IMG/VR virus record: IMGVR_UViG_3300037507_003673
Coordinates: 1 to 20,769 of that record
DNA: 20,769 nt
Reading direction: 5' to 3' (one strand)
Source: a virus
This document shows, piece by piece, positions 11,965 to 19,134 of the stretch. The notes beneath the pieces are model-generated. The model did not search any database. It saw only the letters and a list, made by a program, of their open reading frames with translations, and had not been told where the DNA came from. Both the position numbers and the translations under genes were made by a program. The first letter of the stretch is position 1, and each line of letters begins with the position of its first letter.

Positions 11965-12170
11965 GCCTGCGCTACGAGCAATACTGGGCGCTTCGCCGCA
12001 CCCGCCAGTTCTTAGCCGACCTGCTGCACCCCAGCACGCGGCCCAAGACGGTCAAGGAGCTGCGCGGGCGCGCGTCCGCCTGCCTGCGGCACTTCCCGTT
12101 CCTCGAGGGGTCCGGCAAGCCGATCTTCTCGCAAGACGAGTTTGCCTCACCGGAGGGCCACGAACTATGA
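11961..12170 (+). CDS. Small hypothetical basic protein
   Basis: A 69-residue basic protein, MSLRYEQYWALRRTRQFLAD and on, with two probable helices and an unfolded, more acidic end. It resembles the many small uncharacterised early phage proteins that lie before the KGDxPRPV-type gene. ATGA overlaps on both sides support the start. No family is recognised. Confidence 0.6.
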   Translation: MSLRYEQYWALRRTRQFLADLLHPSTRPKTVKELRGRASACLRHFPFLEGSGKPIFSQDEFASPEGHEL

Positions 12171-12472
12171 GCGCCGGCAAAGGCGACAGCCCACGGCCGG
12201 TCGATGGCGACCGCTACCGGCGCAACTACGAGGCGATCTTCCCCAAAGAAGACTTGCTGTCCGACATTCTCACCAAGGTCCGCGACCAGTTCCCGTATCC
12301 CGCCTGGATATGCCGCCCGTGCGGCGAGGCTTACGGCCGCGGCATGCCCGCCGGCCACGTCTCGACCTGGCACGAAGACACCTGCGGCATCTGCGGCAAG
12401 GTCACTTCCGTCAGCGAGCCGCGCGATTTTGGCCACCTAAAAAAATGGCCCATCCTCCCAAAAAACCCTTGA
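12167..12472 (+). CDS. KGDxPRPV-type phage zinc-binding protein
   Basis: A 101-residue protein that opens with KGDSPRPVDGDRYRRNYEAIF, a motif I know from many small phage proteins of unknown function. A metal site follows: Cys49-x2-Cys52, His64, His69 and Cys73-x2-Cys76 (ICRPCG... and TCGICG). It ends the coupled gene chain that begins at 5950. The 66-bp gap after it carries a decamer array. Confidence 0.7.
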   Translation: MSAGKGDSPRPVDGDRYRRNYEAIFPKEDLLSDILTKVRDQFPYPAWICRPCGEAYGRGMPAGHVSTWHEDTCGICGKVTSVSEPRDFGHLKKWPILPKNP

Positions 12473-12478
12473 TTCCCA

Positions 12479-12508
12479 TGCCAACATTTGCCAACATATG
12501 CCTACAGA
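12479..12508 (+). promoter_or_regulatory. Tandem 10-bp operator array F before the helicase operon
   Basis: Units at 12479, 12489 and 12499 are TGCCAACATT, then a copy differing at the last base, then TGCCTACAGA, in perfect 10-bp register. The array fills most of the only sizeable gap between the early gene chain and the helicase block. No clear -10 or -35 was found, so the promoter itself is not located. Confidence 0.65.
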
Positions 12509-12538
12509 TCACGCCACGACAGAAAGCAGTCCCACGTC

Positions 12539-12751
12539 ATGGCTACTGAACACCAACCACCACCGCCACCCGAACACCACATCACACCATGGTTAGAAGA
12601 AACATTTCGCCTTGTAGACGCAGCCTGCGACCGCTGGGAGCGCCGTCGCGCGCGTCTCGCCCGGAGGAAAGCGGAAAATGAACGCGCTGCTGCTCACCTA
12701 CCTGCTGCTCATCGTTCTGACAATCTTTGTCATAATGATCCTCGAGGATAA
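12539..12751 (+). CDS. Small hypothetical protein with poly-Pro segment
   Basis: A 70-residue protein, MATEHQPPPPPEHHITPWLE and on, with a Pro/His-rich start and a strongly basic helix (RWERRRARLARRKAENERAAA). ATG 12539 is preferred; a TTG at 12488 would lie in the operator array. The last 25 codons overlap a small membrane-protein gene in another frame. No family is recognised. Confidence 0.5.
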   Translation: MATEHQPPPPPEHHITPWLEETFRLVDAACDRWERRRARLARRKAENERAAAHLPAAHRSDNLCHNDPRG

Positions 12752-12770
12752 CGACGGAGGCGCCGCCTAA
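12678..12770 (+). CDS. Very small single-pass membrane protein
   Basis: A 30-residue protein: a hydrophobic helix (LLLTYLLLIVLTIFVIMIL) followed by an acidic end (EDNDGGAA). GGAGG at 12663-12667 lies ten bases before the ATG. It overlaps the end of the preceding gene in a different frame and stops one base before the helicase ATG. The strong hydrophobicity and the fit between neighbours argue that it is real; function unknown. Confidence 0.5.
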   Translation: MNALLLTYLLLIVLTIFVIMILEDNDGGAA

Positions 12771-12771
12771 T

Positions 12772-14166
12772 ATGATCACACCACACGACGCAAAGACCGA
12801 AGCCTACGTCCTCGGCGCGCTGATGAACCACGGCGACCTGCTCGCCGAGTTGCCCGAGCTGACCGACGAATACTTTTTCCGCCCCGACCATAAGACTGTC
12901 TTCAGCGCGATCAGCGAGATTGTCGTCGATGGCGGCACACCGGACCTCATCCAAGTTACCCGCCTGCTGGAAGCGCGCAAGGAACTCGTCAAAGTGGGCG
13001 GTCCCGGAGCCGTCACCGAGATGATCGGCCAAGCGCTCACCCGCAACATTGACTACCAGCTCGGCATCCTGCGCGACTACGCGGCCCGCCGGAAGATCAT
13101 CACCGCCGCCGACCGGATGAAGGCCGCCGCCATGGACACGACCCAGGATGCGGACGAGGCGCTTGCCACCGCCGGCACTGCGGTCCTCGACATCGACCTC
13201 GCCGGTAAGTCCGACACCATCCAGCCCGCCAGCGCGATGATGCACGGCGCCCTCGCCGAGTTGCACCGCAGCGTGGCCGAGCGCGGCAAGCCCCGCGGCA
13301 TCGTCACCGGCTACAAATCTTTCGACCTCTGGACCGGCGGACTGCGCGAAGGTCAGTTCGTTTTGGTCGCCGCTCGTCCTGCCATGGGTAAGAGCGCCTT
13401 GCTCGTCAACATCGCTGACCGACTTGTTGCCCGCGGCATTCCGGTGCTGCTGTTCTCCCTCGAAATGCTGAAGCTGGAGCTGATCCAGCGCATCATCTGC
13501 GCGCGGGCATCCTTTGACAGCACCCGCCTCAAGCTCGGCGACATTGAGCACGACGAGATGCGCCGCCTTGAGCATGAGCACATGCGCCTCGCCGGCCAGC
13601 CGCTCTTCATCGATGACCAGGGCGGTCTTTCCATCATGGATGTCCGCGCGCGTGCGCGCCGCGCCGTCAAGAAGCACGGCGTGAAAGTCGTCCTCGTTGA
13701 CTACCTGCAGCTTCTCTCCGCGAAGAACGCGCAGTCACGCGAGAATGAGGTCGGCTTCGTCTCCCGCGGCCTCAAGAGCATGGCCATGGAGCTGAAGGTT
13801 CCGGTGCTCGCCGCCGCCCAGCTCAACCGCAAAGCCGAAGAGCGCGGTGACAACCGCCCCAAGATGGCCGACCTCCGCGACTCCGGGCAGATCGAGGCGG
13901 ACGCCGACATCGTCACCCTGCTCTACCGCAAATCCTACTACGAGACCGAAAGCAATCCGCAGGACAGCCACGAAGCCGAGTGGACCGTAGCCAAGCACCG
14001 CGCCGGCCGCACCGGAGTCATCCCGCTTATGTGGCATCCGCCGTATACCCGATTTGACAGCGTCAGCGACCGATTCACAGACGAGCCAGACGTGCCGTGG
14101 GGCGAAGAGAAGGCGGCCGATCTGTTTCCGGTGCCGCACAAACTGATGGAGGTCATCAACGAATGA
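12772..14166 (+). CDS. dnaB: Replicative DNA helicase, DnaB family
   Basis: A 464-residue protein with the DnaB layout. An N-terminal helical domain (1-100, starting with the typical 'DAKTEAYVLGALMNHGDLL') is followed by a linker and a RecA-like C-terminal domain from about 175 ('GIVTGYKSFDLWTGGLREGQFVLVAA' region). The Walker A motif is ARPAMGKSA (Lys207), Walker B is VVLVDYLQLL (Asp310), and AAAQLNR (Gln350) and the 'LRDSGQIEADADIV' segment are canonical. It forms a hexamer that unwinds DNA at the fork. Encoding its own helicase frees the phage from the host DnaB; the O-like initiator at 10053 is its probable loader or partner. GGAGG at 12756-12760 precedes the ATG; the stop overlaps the nuclease gene by ATGA. 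Confidence 0.93.
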   Translation: MITPHDAKTEAYVLGALMNHGDLLAELPELTDEYFFRPDHKTVFSAISEIVVDGGTPDLIQVTRLLEARKELVKVGGPGAVTEMIGQALTRNIDYQLGILRDYAARRKIITAADRMKAAAMDTTQDADEALATAGTAVLDIDLAGKSDTIQPASAMMHGALAELHRSVAERGKPRGIVTGYKSFDLWTGGLREGQFVLVAARPAMGKSALLVNIADRLVARGIPVLLFSLEMLKLELIQRIICARASFDSTRLKLGDIEHDEMRRLEHEHMRLAGQPLFIDDQGGLSIMDVRARARRAVKKHGVKVVLVDYLQLLSAKNAQSRENEVGFVSRGLKSMAMELKVPVLAAAQLNRKAEERGDNRPKMADLRDSGQIEADADIVTLLYRKSYYETESNPQDSHEAEWTVAKHRAGRTGVIPLMWHPPYTRFDSVSDRFTDEPDVPWGEEKAADLFPVPHKLMEVINE

Positions 14167-14531
14167 TCAACTCGCGGCAGAAAGGCGCCAGCTTCGAGCG
14201 CGAGGTCGCCAAGGCATTGACCGCCGAAGGATTTCCGGCCAAGCGGGGCGCGCAGGTCAGCCAGGGACGATGGGGAGTTTCTGCGCCCGACGTGATCGTG
14301 CCCTGCTTGCCGGATTGGCACTTTGAGTGCAAGCGCCACGGCCGCGCACGCTTCGACCTGGACGCCGCCATCGCGCAAGCCTACCGCGACTGCGGACGCA
14401 AACACTGCGCCGTCATCCACCGCAAAGACCACTGCCGCATGCTGGTCACGCTGACCATGGAGGACTTCTGCGAACTCCTGCGTCACTCCGACTTTCCTAT
14501 CCAACCAAAAACACAACCAACCAACGCATAA
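14163..14531 (+). CDS. Holliday junction resolvase-like PD-(D/E)XK nuclease
   Basis: A 122-residue protein with the pattern of Hjc-type or related small nucleases. 'RQKGASFEREVAKALTAEGF' (Glu12, Glu14) is followed by 'SAPDVIVP' (Asp43) and 'WHFECKRHG' (Glu55, Lys57), then a helix (LDAAIAQAYRDC). Such enzymes resolve branched recombination and replication intermediates before packaging. Its place between the helicase and the single-strand binding protein fits that role. The C-terminus ends in a Thr/Asn/Pro-rich stretch. ATG 14163 overlaps the helicase stop. Confidence 0.75.
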   Translation: MINSRQKGASFEREVAKALTAEGFPAKRGAQVSQGRWGVSAPDVIVPCLPDWHFECKRHGRARFDLDAAIAQAYRDCGRKHCAVIHRKDHCRMLVTLTMEDFCELLRHSDFPIQPKTQPTNA

Positions 14532-14533
14532 AT

Positions 14534-15106
14534 ATGCCAAATAAAACCATAACCACACCCGCCGGCATCGCCCGGTATCCTCACCTCAACCGTCCCGACA
14601 CCAAGTTCGACGACGTGGGAGTCTACAAAGTCAACCTCGAGCTGACCGCCGAGGAAGCCGAACCGTTCCTCAAGGAAGTCGAAGCGCTCGTCTCCGAGTT
14701 CGTTGCTGAAAAGAAGCGTGAGCTGAAGAAAGACAAGCTCAAGATGCACGCTGCGCCTTGGGAAGAAAACGACGGCCTCGTCCAGCTCAAGCTCAAGGTC
14801 AAAGCCATGGGCAAAGGCAAGGACGGCGAGACGTATTCGCGCCAGCCGAAGCTCTTCAACGCCTCCGGTGAAATCATCACCGACAACATCGGCGGCGGCA
14901 GCCGCATCAAGGTCGCCGTGCTCCCGTATGTCTGGTACACGGCTTCACTTGGGGCCGGCGTCACGCTGCAACCCAAGGCAATTCAAGTCCTCGACCTGGT
15001 CACTTGGGGCGACGGCGGCAGCGCCACCGCCTACGGCTTCGACGTGTCCGAGGCCAAGCCCGACACGCGCAAGACCGGCACGGACGACGAAGAAATTAGC
15101 TGGTAA
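14534..15106 (+). CDS. Phage single-stranded DNA-binding protein (gp2.5/DUF2815-like)
   Basis: A 190-residue protein with the features of T7 gp2.5-like/DUF2815 binding proteins. It opens with 'TTPAGIARYPHLNRPDTKFDDVGVYKVNLEL', continues with a charged helix (about 40-70) and an OB-fold-like beta region with 'IGGGSRIKVAVLPYVWYT...GAGVTLQPKAIQVLDL'. It ends in an acidic tail with a terminal aromatic residue (DDEEISW), the hallmark used by such proteins to contact replication partners. It coats single-stranded DNA during replication and recombination. The start has a purine-poor A/C-rich leader ending in TAAAT and no Shine-Dalgarno sequence. Confidence 0.8.
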   Translation: MPNKTITTPAGIARYPHLNRPDTKFDDVGVYKVNLELTAEEAEPFLKEVEALVSEFVAEKKRELKKDKLKMHAAPWEENDGLVQLKLKVKAMGKGKDGETYSRQPKLFNASGEIITDNIGGGSRIKVAVLPYVWYTASLGAGVTLQPKAIQVLDLVTWGDGGSATAYGFDVSEAKPDTRKTGTDDEEISW

Positions 15107-15112
15107 CCTCCC

Positions 15113-15880
15113 ATGCCAGCCAAACGCACCACACGCAAACCGGCAACCAAGGGCAAGGCGGCGAAAGCCGCCAAGCCCGCCGAGCCGGATCGCTTCACTG
15201 AGGACGGACGCAAAATCGTCCGCCTCGAGAAGACCCGAGCGCACCAGAAGTATCCGCTGAAAGACGGCACTGAAGTTCCCGGCGCCAGCACCATCGCCAA
15301 GATCGGCGAGGACAGCAGCGGCCTCATCCACTGGGCGTGGAAGCTCGGCATGGACGGCCAAGACTACCGCAAGGTGCGCGACAAGGCGGCCGACATCGGG
15401 ACGTTGGCCCACTTCAAAATTGAGTGCTTCTTGCACAACCACGAACCCGACCTCAGCGAATACTCGCCGGCGGACGTTGAGAAAGCCGAGGTTGCCTACC
15501 AGAACTTCCGTCGCTGGTGGGACGACGAAGGTCTCACCGTCATTGAGCCGGAGGTGCAGCTTGTCTCCGAGGAATACCTCTTCGGCGGAACCATCGATGC
15601 ACCCAGCCGCGACCGCGACGGCAAGATCGTCCTCCTCGACTGGAAGACATCCAAAGCCATTGTCGGCGCGCACAAGGTGCAGCTCGCTGGCTACGAGCAA
15701 CTCTGGAACGAGAACCGGCCGGACATGAAAGTCCAGCGCCGCGGCATCGTCCGCATCGGCAAAGAATCCCCGGACGACTTCGAGGTCGCTTGGATGTTCA
15801 GCGCCGAGCCGTTCTGGAAGGTATTCCAAGCGCGCCTCGCGCTGCACTACGCGCAGTTGATGCTCAAAAAGGCAGCCTGA
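15113..15880 (+). CDS. RecB-family / PD-(D/E)XK exonuclease
   Basis: A 255-residue protein. After a Lys/Ala/Pro-rich tail (1-26) comes a RecB/Cas4-type nuclease domain: GTLAH (His100), EPEVQL then FGGTIDA (Asp162), LLDWKTSK (Asp176, Lys178) and a QLAGY motif (Gln190, Tyr194). These residues bind the metal and cut DNA ends. Next to a single-strand binding protein such an exonuclease probably supplies recombination ends, as in Red-like or T7 gp6-like systems; no separate annealase is seen, and the binding protein may anneal as gp2.5 does. It starts six bases after the preceding stop. Confidence 0.8.
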   Translation: MPAKRTTRKPATKGKAAKAAKPAEPDRFTEDGRKIVRLEKTRAHQKYPLKDGTEVPGASTIAKIGEDSSGLIHWAWKLGMDGQDYRKVRDKAADIGTLAHFKIECFLHNHEPDLSEYSPADVEKAEVAYQNFRRWWDDEGLTVIEPEVQLVSEEYLFGGTIDAPSRDRDGKIVLLDWKTSKAIVGAHKVQLAGYEQLWNENRPDMKVQRRGIVRIGKESPDDFEVAWMFSAEPFWKVFQARLALHYAQLMLKKAA

Positions 15881-15882
15881 CC

Positions 15883-16206
15883 ATGAGCGAGGCACCGGGA
15901 TCAAACATCACGTTCGATTGGGACAACCTTCGGTATCCCGTTGGATTGAACACAAGGAACTATGCGGGAGAATATCGCATTGTTGAAACCCAGAACGACA
16001 TCGGCGAGTCGCGCTTTACGCCAGAATACCGCAATTATGAAGACGGCGATTGGTGGCAAAAGTTTGAGGTGCGCGTCCCTAGTCGTATCAGTTGTTCAAA
16101 TGTCGTGTGGTTTTCGACGCTTGACCGCGCCCAAGAGTGGATTGACGCCGCGCACTACCGCCGGCCGTTTCTGGCCTACCACAAATACGAACCCGCCGAA
16201 TACTAA
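15883..16206 (+). CDS. Hypothetical protein
   Basis: A 107-residue protein rich in Tyr, Trp and Arg (for example DWDNLRYPVGLNTRNYAGEY and EDGDWWQKFEVRVPSR), suggesting a small beta-rich fold. It starts two bases after the nuclease stop and its last A is the first base of the next ATG (TAATG). No family is recognised. Confidence 0.65.
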   Translation: MSEAPGSNITFDWDNLRYPVGLNTRNYAGEYRIVETQNDIGESRFTPEYRNYEDGDWWQKFEVRVPSRISCSNVVWFSTLDRAQEWIDAAHYRRPFLAYHKYEPAEY

Positions 16207-16556
16207 TGAAACGCACCCGCCGGTTCGTCGTCCGAGAGCAGACCTTTGGTCTGGTCGTGGAGTTCTATTGCGGAACCCCGCAATTATCGGCGATCCGGCG
16301 GTGCATTGCGCTGCTCCAGCTCGACCCCAAAGACCCTGACAACGAACCCGACGACACCGACGCCGCTTGGGCCATGTGCAATGGAAGCCAGGCGGTCGTC
16401 TGGATTGAAGACGCCGCGGACACCGGCTCGCTCGTCCATGAGCTGTATCACGTTGTGCAGGATTTCTTAAAGCACATTACCAGCAGCGACGAGGAAACCG
16501 GCGCTTACTTGATCCAATACCTTTTCCGAGAAGCCATCAAAAAGAACAAGCCATGA
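16206..16556 (+). CDS. Zincin-like (HExxH) protein
   Basis: A 116-residue protein with 'TGSLVHELYHVVQDFLKH': His78, Glu79 and His82 form a zincin HExxH site. Glu96 or Glu97 in 'SDEETGAYLIQYLF' is well placed as third metal ligand, giving a gluzincin-like or minimal metallopeptidase core. Phage proteins of this sort are usually annotated as putative metallopeptidases without known substrate; related HExxH domains occur in ImmA-type proteases that cleave repressors. No HTH partner adjoins it. ATGA overlap leads to the next gene. Confidence 0.65.
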   Translation: MKRTRRFVVREQTFGLVVEFYCGTPQLSAIRRCIALLQLDPKDPDNEPDDTDAAWAMCNGSQAVVWIEDAADTGSLVHELYHVVQDFLKHITSSDEETGAYLIQYLFREAIKKNKP

Positions 16557-16708
16557 AAAAACCCGCAGGACTATACGCAAACATACACGCCAAAAAAGCC
16601 CGCATTGCCGCCGGAAGCGGTGAGCGCATGCGCAAGCCCGGTTCCGCCGGCGCGCCCACCGCCAAAGCCTTCCGCGCATCCGCCAAGACCGCCAAAGCGC
16701 GCCGATGA
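16553..16708 (+). CDS. Small basic phage protein (DUF6321-like)
   Basis: A 51-residue protein: LYANIHAKKARIAAGSGERM, then RKPGSAGAPTAKAFRASAKTA. This highly characteristic sequence recurs in many phage genomes, as far as I remember under DUF6321, without a known function. The strongly basic composition suggests DNA or RNA binding. It is linked to both neighbours by ATGA overlaps. Confidence 0.8.
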   Translation: MKKPAGLYANIHAKKARIAAGSGERMRKPGSAGAPTAKAFRASAKTAKARR

Positions 16709-16860
16709 CCTCCGGCGCCCTCATCGCCTTGGTCGGCTTCATCTACTTCGCCGTTGCCATCGACCTCGGCCTCATCCAGCACCGCTACTGGCACGGCCTC
16801 ATATGGCTCGGCTACAGCATCGCGCAAATCGGGCTATGGAGGGTAACCATCTATGACTAA
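16705..16860 (+). CDS. Small membrane protein
   Basis: A 51-residue hydrophobic protein with one clear transmembrane helix (about 3-25, SGALIALVGFIYFAVAIDLG) and a second, weaker one (about 30-46, HGLIWLGYSIAQIGLW). It could be a small holin-like protein but lies far from any lysis gene. It starts by ATGA overlap and its end overlaps the next gene by eight bases. Confidence 0.6.
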   Translation: MTSGALIALVGFIYFAVAIDLGLIQHRYWHGLIWLGYSIAQIGLWRVTIYD

Positions 16861-17032
16861 GCCCCGCGACATGTACGACCTGACGAGTCATTCGACCGAC
16901 ACGCCAGAGATCAAGACCAAGCTCAAGCAGGCTATCAAGCTTTACAACGAAGTCGGCCGCGACCGCGCCAGCAATAACTTGCCCGCCCTCGCCGCCGCCT
17001 TCGCCGCGCGCAAGCGCAAGCAATCAAAATGA
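16853..17032 (+). CDS. Small hypothetical protein
   Basis: A 59-residue protein, MTKPRDMYDLTSHSTDTPEI, then a helix (KTKLKQAIKLYNEVG) and a basic C-terminus (FAARKRKQSK). It overlaps the membrane-protein gene by eight bases and the next gene by four. No family is recognised. Confidence 0.6.
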   Translation: MTKPRDMYDLTSHSTDTPEIKTKLKQAIKLYNEVGRDRASNNLPALAAAFAARKRKQSK

Positions 17033-17157
17033 CTTTCAAGTTGCAGGCTCAAGCGGGTTCTTGCCGCGGTTCATGTGGTGTGGCCGCGCGGACCATCTCC
17101 GGGATGCCCAGCTCCAGCGAGCAAGACGACTGGGGTGCCTGCACATTCTTTGCATGA
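17029..17157 (+). CDS. Very small hypothetical protein
   Basis: A 42-residue frame, MTFKLQAQAGSCRGSCGVAA and on, Ser/Gly/Cys-rich. The ATGA junctions on both sides are the only support; the composition is not distinctive. Confidence 0.4.
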   Translation: MTFKLQAQAGSCRGSCGVAARTISGMPSSSEQDDWGACTFFA

Positions 17158-17366
17158 TCCATGAGTTTGCCCGCCCCGTTGCCGTCAAGACCCCGCTCGG
17201 CCTTGGCTCGGTGTGGTATGTGGAGTCGCAGGGAGCCTATTTCAACAACATCTACGCCGTGATCCTCGAGGACACCGGCGAGACGCGCTACATGCGCAGC
17301 GATCAGTTCGTCGTGTTGGAGAATCCCACGATGGACATCAAAAATTTGGGCGCCGCGCCGGTTTAA
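17154..17366 (+). CDS. Small hypothetical protein upstream of the terminase
   Basis: A 70-residue protein with alternating hydrophobic strands ('VAVKTPLGLGSVWYVES', 'YAVILEDTGETRYMRSDQFVVL'), probably a small beta-barrel such as an SH3-like fold. ATG 17154 is chosen for its ATGA overlap; the frame is open to 17061. It is the last gene before the terminase. No family is recognised. Confidence 0.6.
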   Translation: MIHEFARPVAVKTPLGLGSVWYVESQGAYFNNIYAVILEDTGETRYMRSDQFVVLENPTMDIKNLGAAPV

Positions 17367-17389
17367 CCAACGGCTTGGGGAAGCTGGCG

Positions 17390-19051
17390 TTGCGCAAACG
17401 CACCGGCCGGCGCCCGATCTACTTCGTGAACGAGCACGCACAACGCTTCAAGCCCACACCGCACCCAGTCATGCAGGTCGATCTCGACTTGCTCGAGAAA
17501 CTGGGGCCGGAAGAAGGCTGGAAATACTTAAAAACGAGGGAAGAGCTGATCGCCCGCGAGGCATCAGACCCGTTTCGCTATGGCTACATCCCGCCGGTGT
17601 GGAAGCGCGCGTCCGATCTGCTGGAAAAGCACCGCGAGATCCTCGTCATGGGCGGAAACCGCAGCGGAAAGACCGAATGGGCGGCGAAAGAGGTCATCAA
17701 GACGCTCTACAGCAAGCCCGGGGCAGTCGTCTGGTGCTTCCAAACCACAGCACCCAACTCCATTGAGTTGCAGCAACCCAGAATTTGGAAATATATGCCG
17801 CCGGAATGGCGCAATGCCCGCAAATCGCAGGTCGTTAATATAACGTACAGCGTTAAGGGCGGTTTTACAGAATCCAAGTTCGTGACACCGTCAGGCGGAA
17901 GCATTTGCATCTTCCGCAACTACGCGCAAGACCCGAGCACGATTGAGGGCGGCGAAATTGACTTCGCATGGTGCGATGAGCTGGTCCCGCTTGATGTCCT
18001 CGAAACCCTTCGCTTCCGCCTCATAGACCGAAACGGCAAGTTGGCCGTCACCTTTACCCCGGTGCAAGGCTGGTCGCCGACTGTTGCTGACTACCTAAGC
18101 GGCGCCAAGACCATCACCGATACCGACGCCGAGCTGCTCCCGCTCAAAAACGACAAAGGCGAGATCTCCGGCTACGACAAAGTGCCCATTGAGCAGATCA
18201 ATCCGAAGGGGCGTCCGGTTTTATACTTTCACACCCAGAGCAATCCCTGGGCCGGCTGGTCGCGGATGAAGAAAGAGCTGCAGAGCGAAACCAAGGAAAA
18301 AATACTGTGCCGCGCTTACGGCGTTCCGACCAAAGCGATCAGCGGTCGGTTCCCATTGTTCAATCCCAAGGTCCACGTCATCCGCGCCTCGGATGTCCCG
18401 CAAGGCACCCGCTACCACTGGGTCGATCCGGCGAGCGGCAAGAACTGGGCCATGATCTGGACCGTCCACGACACTGCCGGCCGCATTGTCGTCTACCGCG
18501 AATGGCCAGACCAAACGTCCTACATCGAAGGAGTCGGCTACGCTGGCGAGTGGGCGCTGCCAGATGGCAAGAAGCTCGACGGCAAACCCGGACCCGCGCA
18601 GCAGGACTTCGGCTTTGGCTTGGAGCGCTACAAAGACGAAATCCTCCGCGTCGAAGCCGGCGAGGAAGTTTTTGAGAGATGGATGGACAGCCGCTACGGC
18701 AACGCCCGCACCCTCGGCAAAGAATCCCCAACGACCCTTATCGACGAGATGGCCGACCTCGGCATGCTCTTCACGGCCACACCGGGCGACAGCATCGATG
18801 AAGGCGTCAGCATGATCAATGACGCGCTGTCATACAACCCCGAGAAGCCGGTGGACTCCCGCAATCAGCCGAAGCTCTACATCAGCGAGAATTGCAAAAA
18901 CCTCATTTACTGCCTGCAGACTTACACCGCGGCTGACGGTAAAAAGGGAGCAACCAAAGACTTCATCGATTTACTTCGTTACGTTTGCCTCTCCGACGCC
19001 ATCAACGTCGAAGGCGACATCCTGCGCAGCCACGGAGGAGGCAGCTACTGA
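17390..19051 (+). CDS. terL: Terminase large subunit
   Basis: A protein of about 553 residues with the two terminase modules. The packaging ATPase has Walker A GGNRSGKT (88-95, Lys94) and Walker B IDFAWCDE (190-197), with 'TFTPVQGW' as the coupling motif. The C-terminal RNase H-like nuclease starts at 'HWVDPASGKNWA' (Asp346), with 'FERWMDSRYGN' and 'KDFIDLLRYVC' further on. It pumps DNA into the prohead and cuts it. The start is uncertain: the frame is open from 17213, no ATG fits near the previous stop, and TTG 17390 (after GGGGAAG) or TTG 17375 are the best candidates. No small subunit is adjacent; the HTH protein at 8843 is one candidate. Confidence 0.9.
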   Translation: MRKRTGRRPIYFVNEHAQRFKPTPHPVMQVDLDLLEKLGPEEGWKYLKTREELIAREASDPFRYGYIPPVWKRASDLLEKHREILVMGGNRSGKTEWAAKEVIKTLYSKPGAVVWCFQTTAPNSIELQQPRIWKYMPPEWRNARKSQVVNITYSVKGGFTESKFVTPSGGSICIFRNYAQDPSTIEGGEIDFAWCDELVPLDVLETLRFRLIDRNGKLAVTFTPVQGWSPTVADYLSGAKTITDTDAELLPLKNDKGEISGYDKVPIEQINPKGRPVLYFHTQSNPWAGWSRMKKELQSETKEKILCRAYGVPTKAISGRFPLFNPKVHVIRASDVPQGTRYHWVDPASGKNWAMIWTVHDTAGRIVVYREWPDQTSYIEGVGYAGEWALPDGKKLDGKPGPAQQDFGFGLERYKDEILRVEAGEEVFERWMDSRYGNARTLGKESPTTLIDEMADLGMLFTATPGDSIDEGVSMINDALSYNPEKPVDSRNQPKLYISENCKNLIYCLQTYTAADGKKGATKDFIDLLRYVCLSDAINVEGDILRSHGGGSY

Positions 19052-19134
19052 TGCGCTTTGCGTGGCGTTTTACCCGACCTTCAAAGAAGACGATCACCAC
19101 GCAAACAACCAAGACCCTGCAAAAAAGATACTGA
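19051..19134 (+). CDS. Tiny basic peptide gene (27 residues)
   Basis: MRFAWRFTRPSKKTITTQTT and seven more residues. TGATG junctions on both sides couple it to the terminase and to the next gene. It may be a real leader-like gene or only a reinitiation bridge. Confidence 0.35.
   Translation: MRFAWRFTRPSKKTITTQTTKTLQKRY

Noticed and set aside
12730-13677. 315-codon frame on the minus strand
   Set aside because: It is antisense to the DnaB-type helicase, whose motifs are unambiguous; long antisense frames are common in G+C-rich DNA.
14945-15904. 319-codon frame on the minus strand
   Set aside because: It is antisense to the single-strand binding protein and RecB-like nuclease genes and shows no domain.
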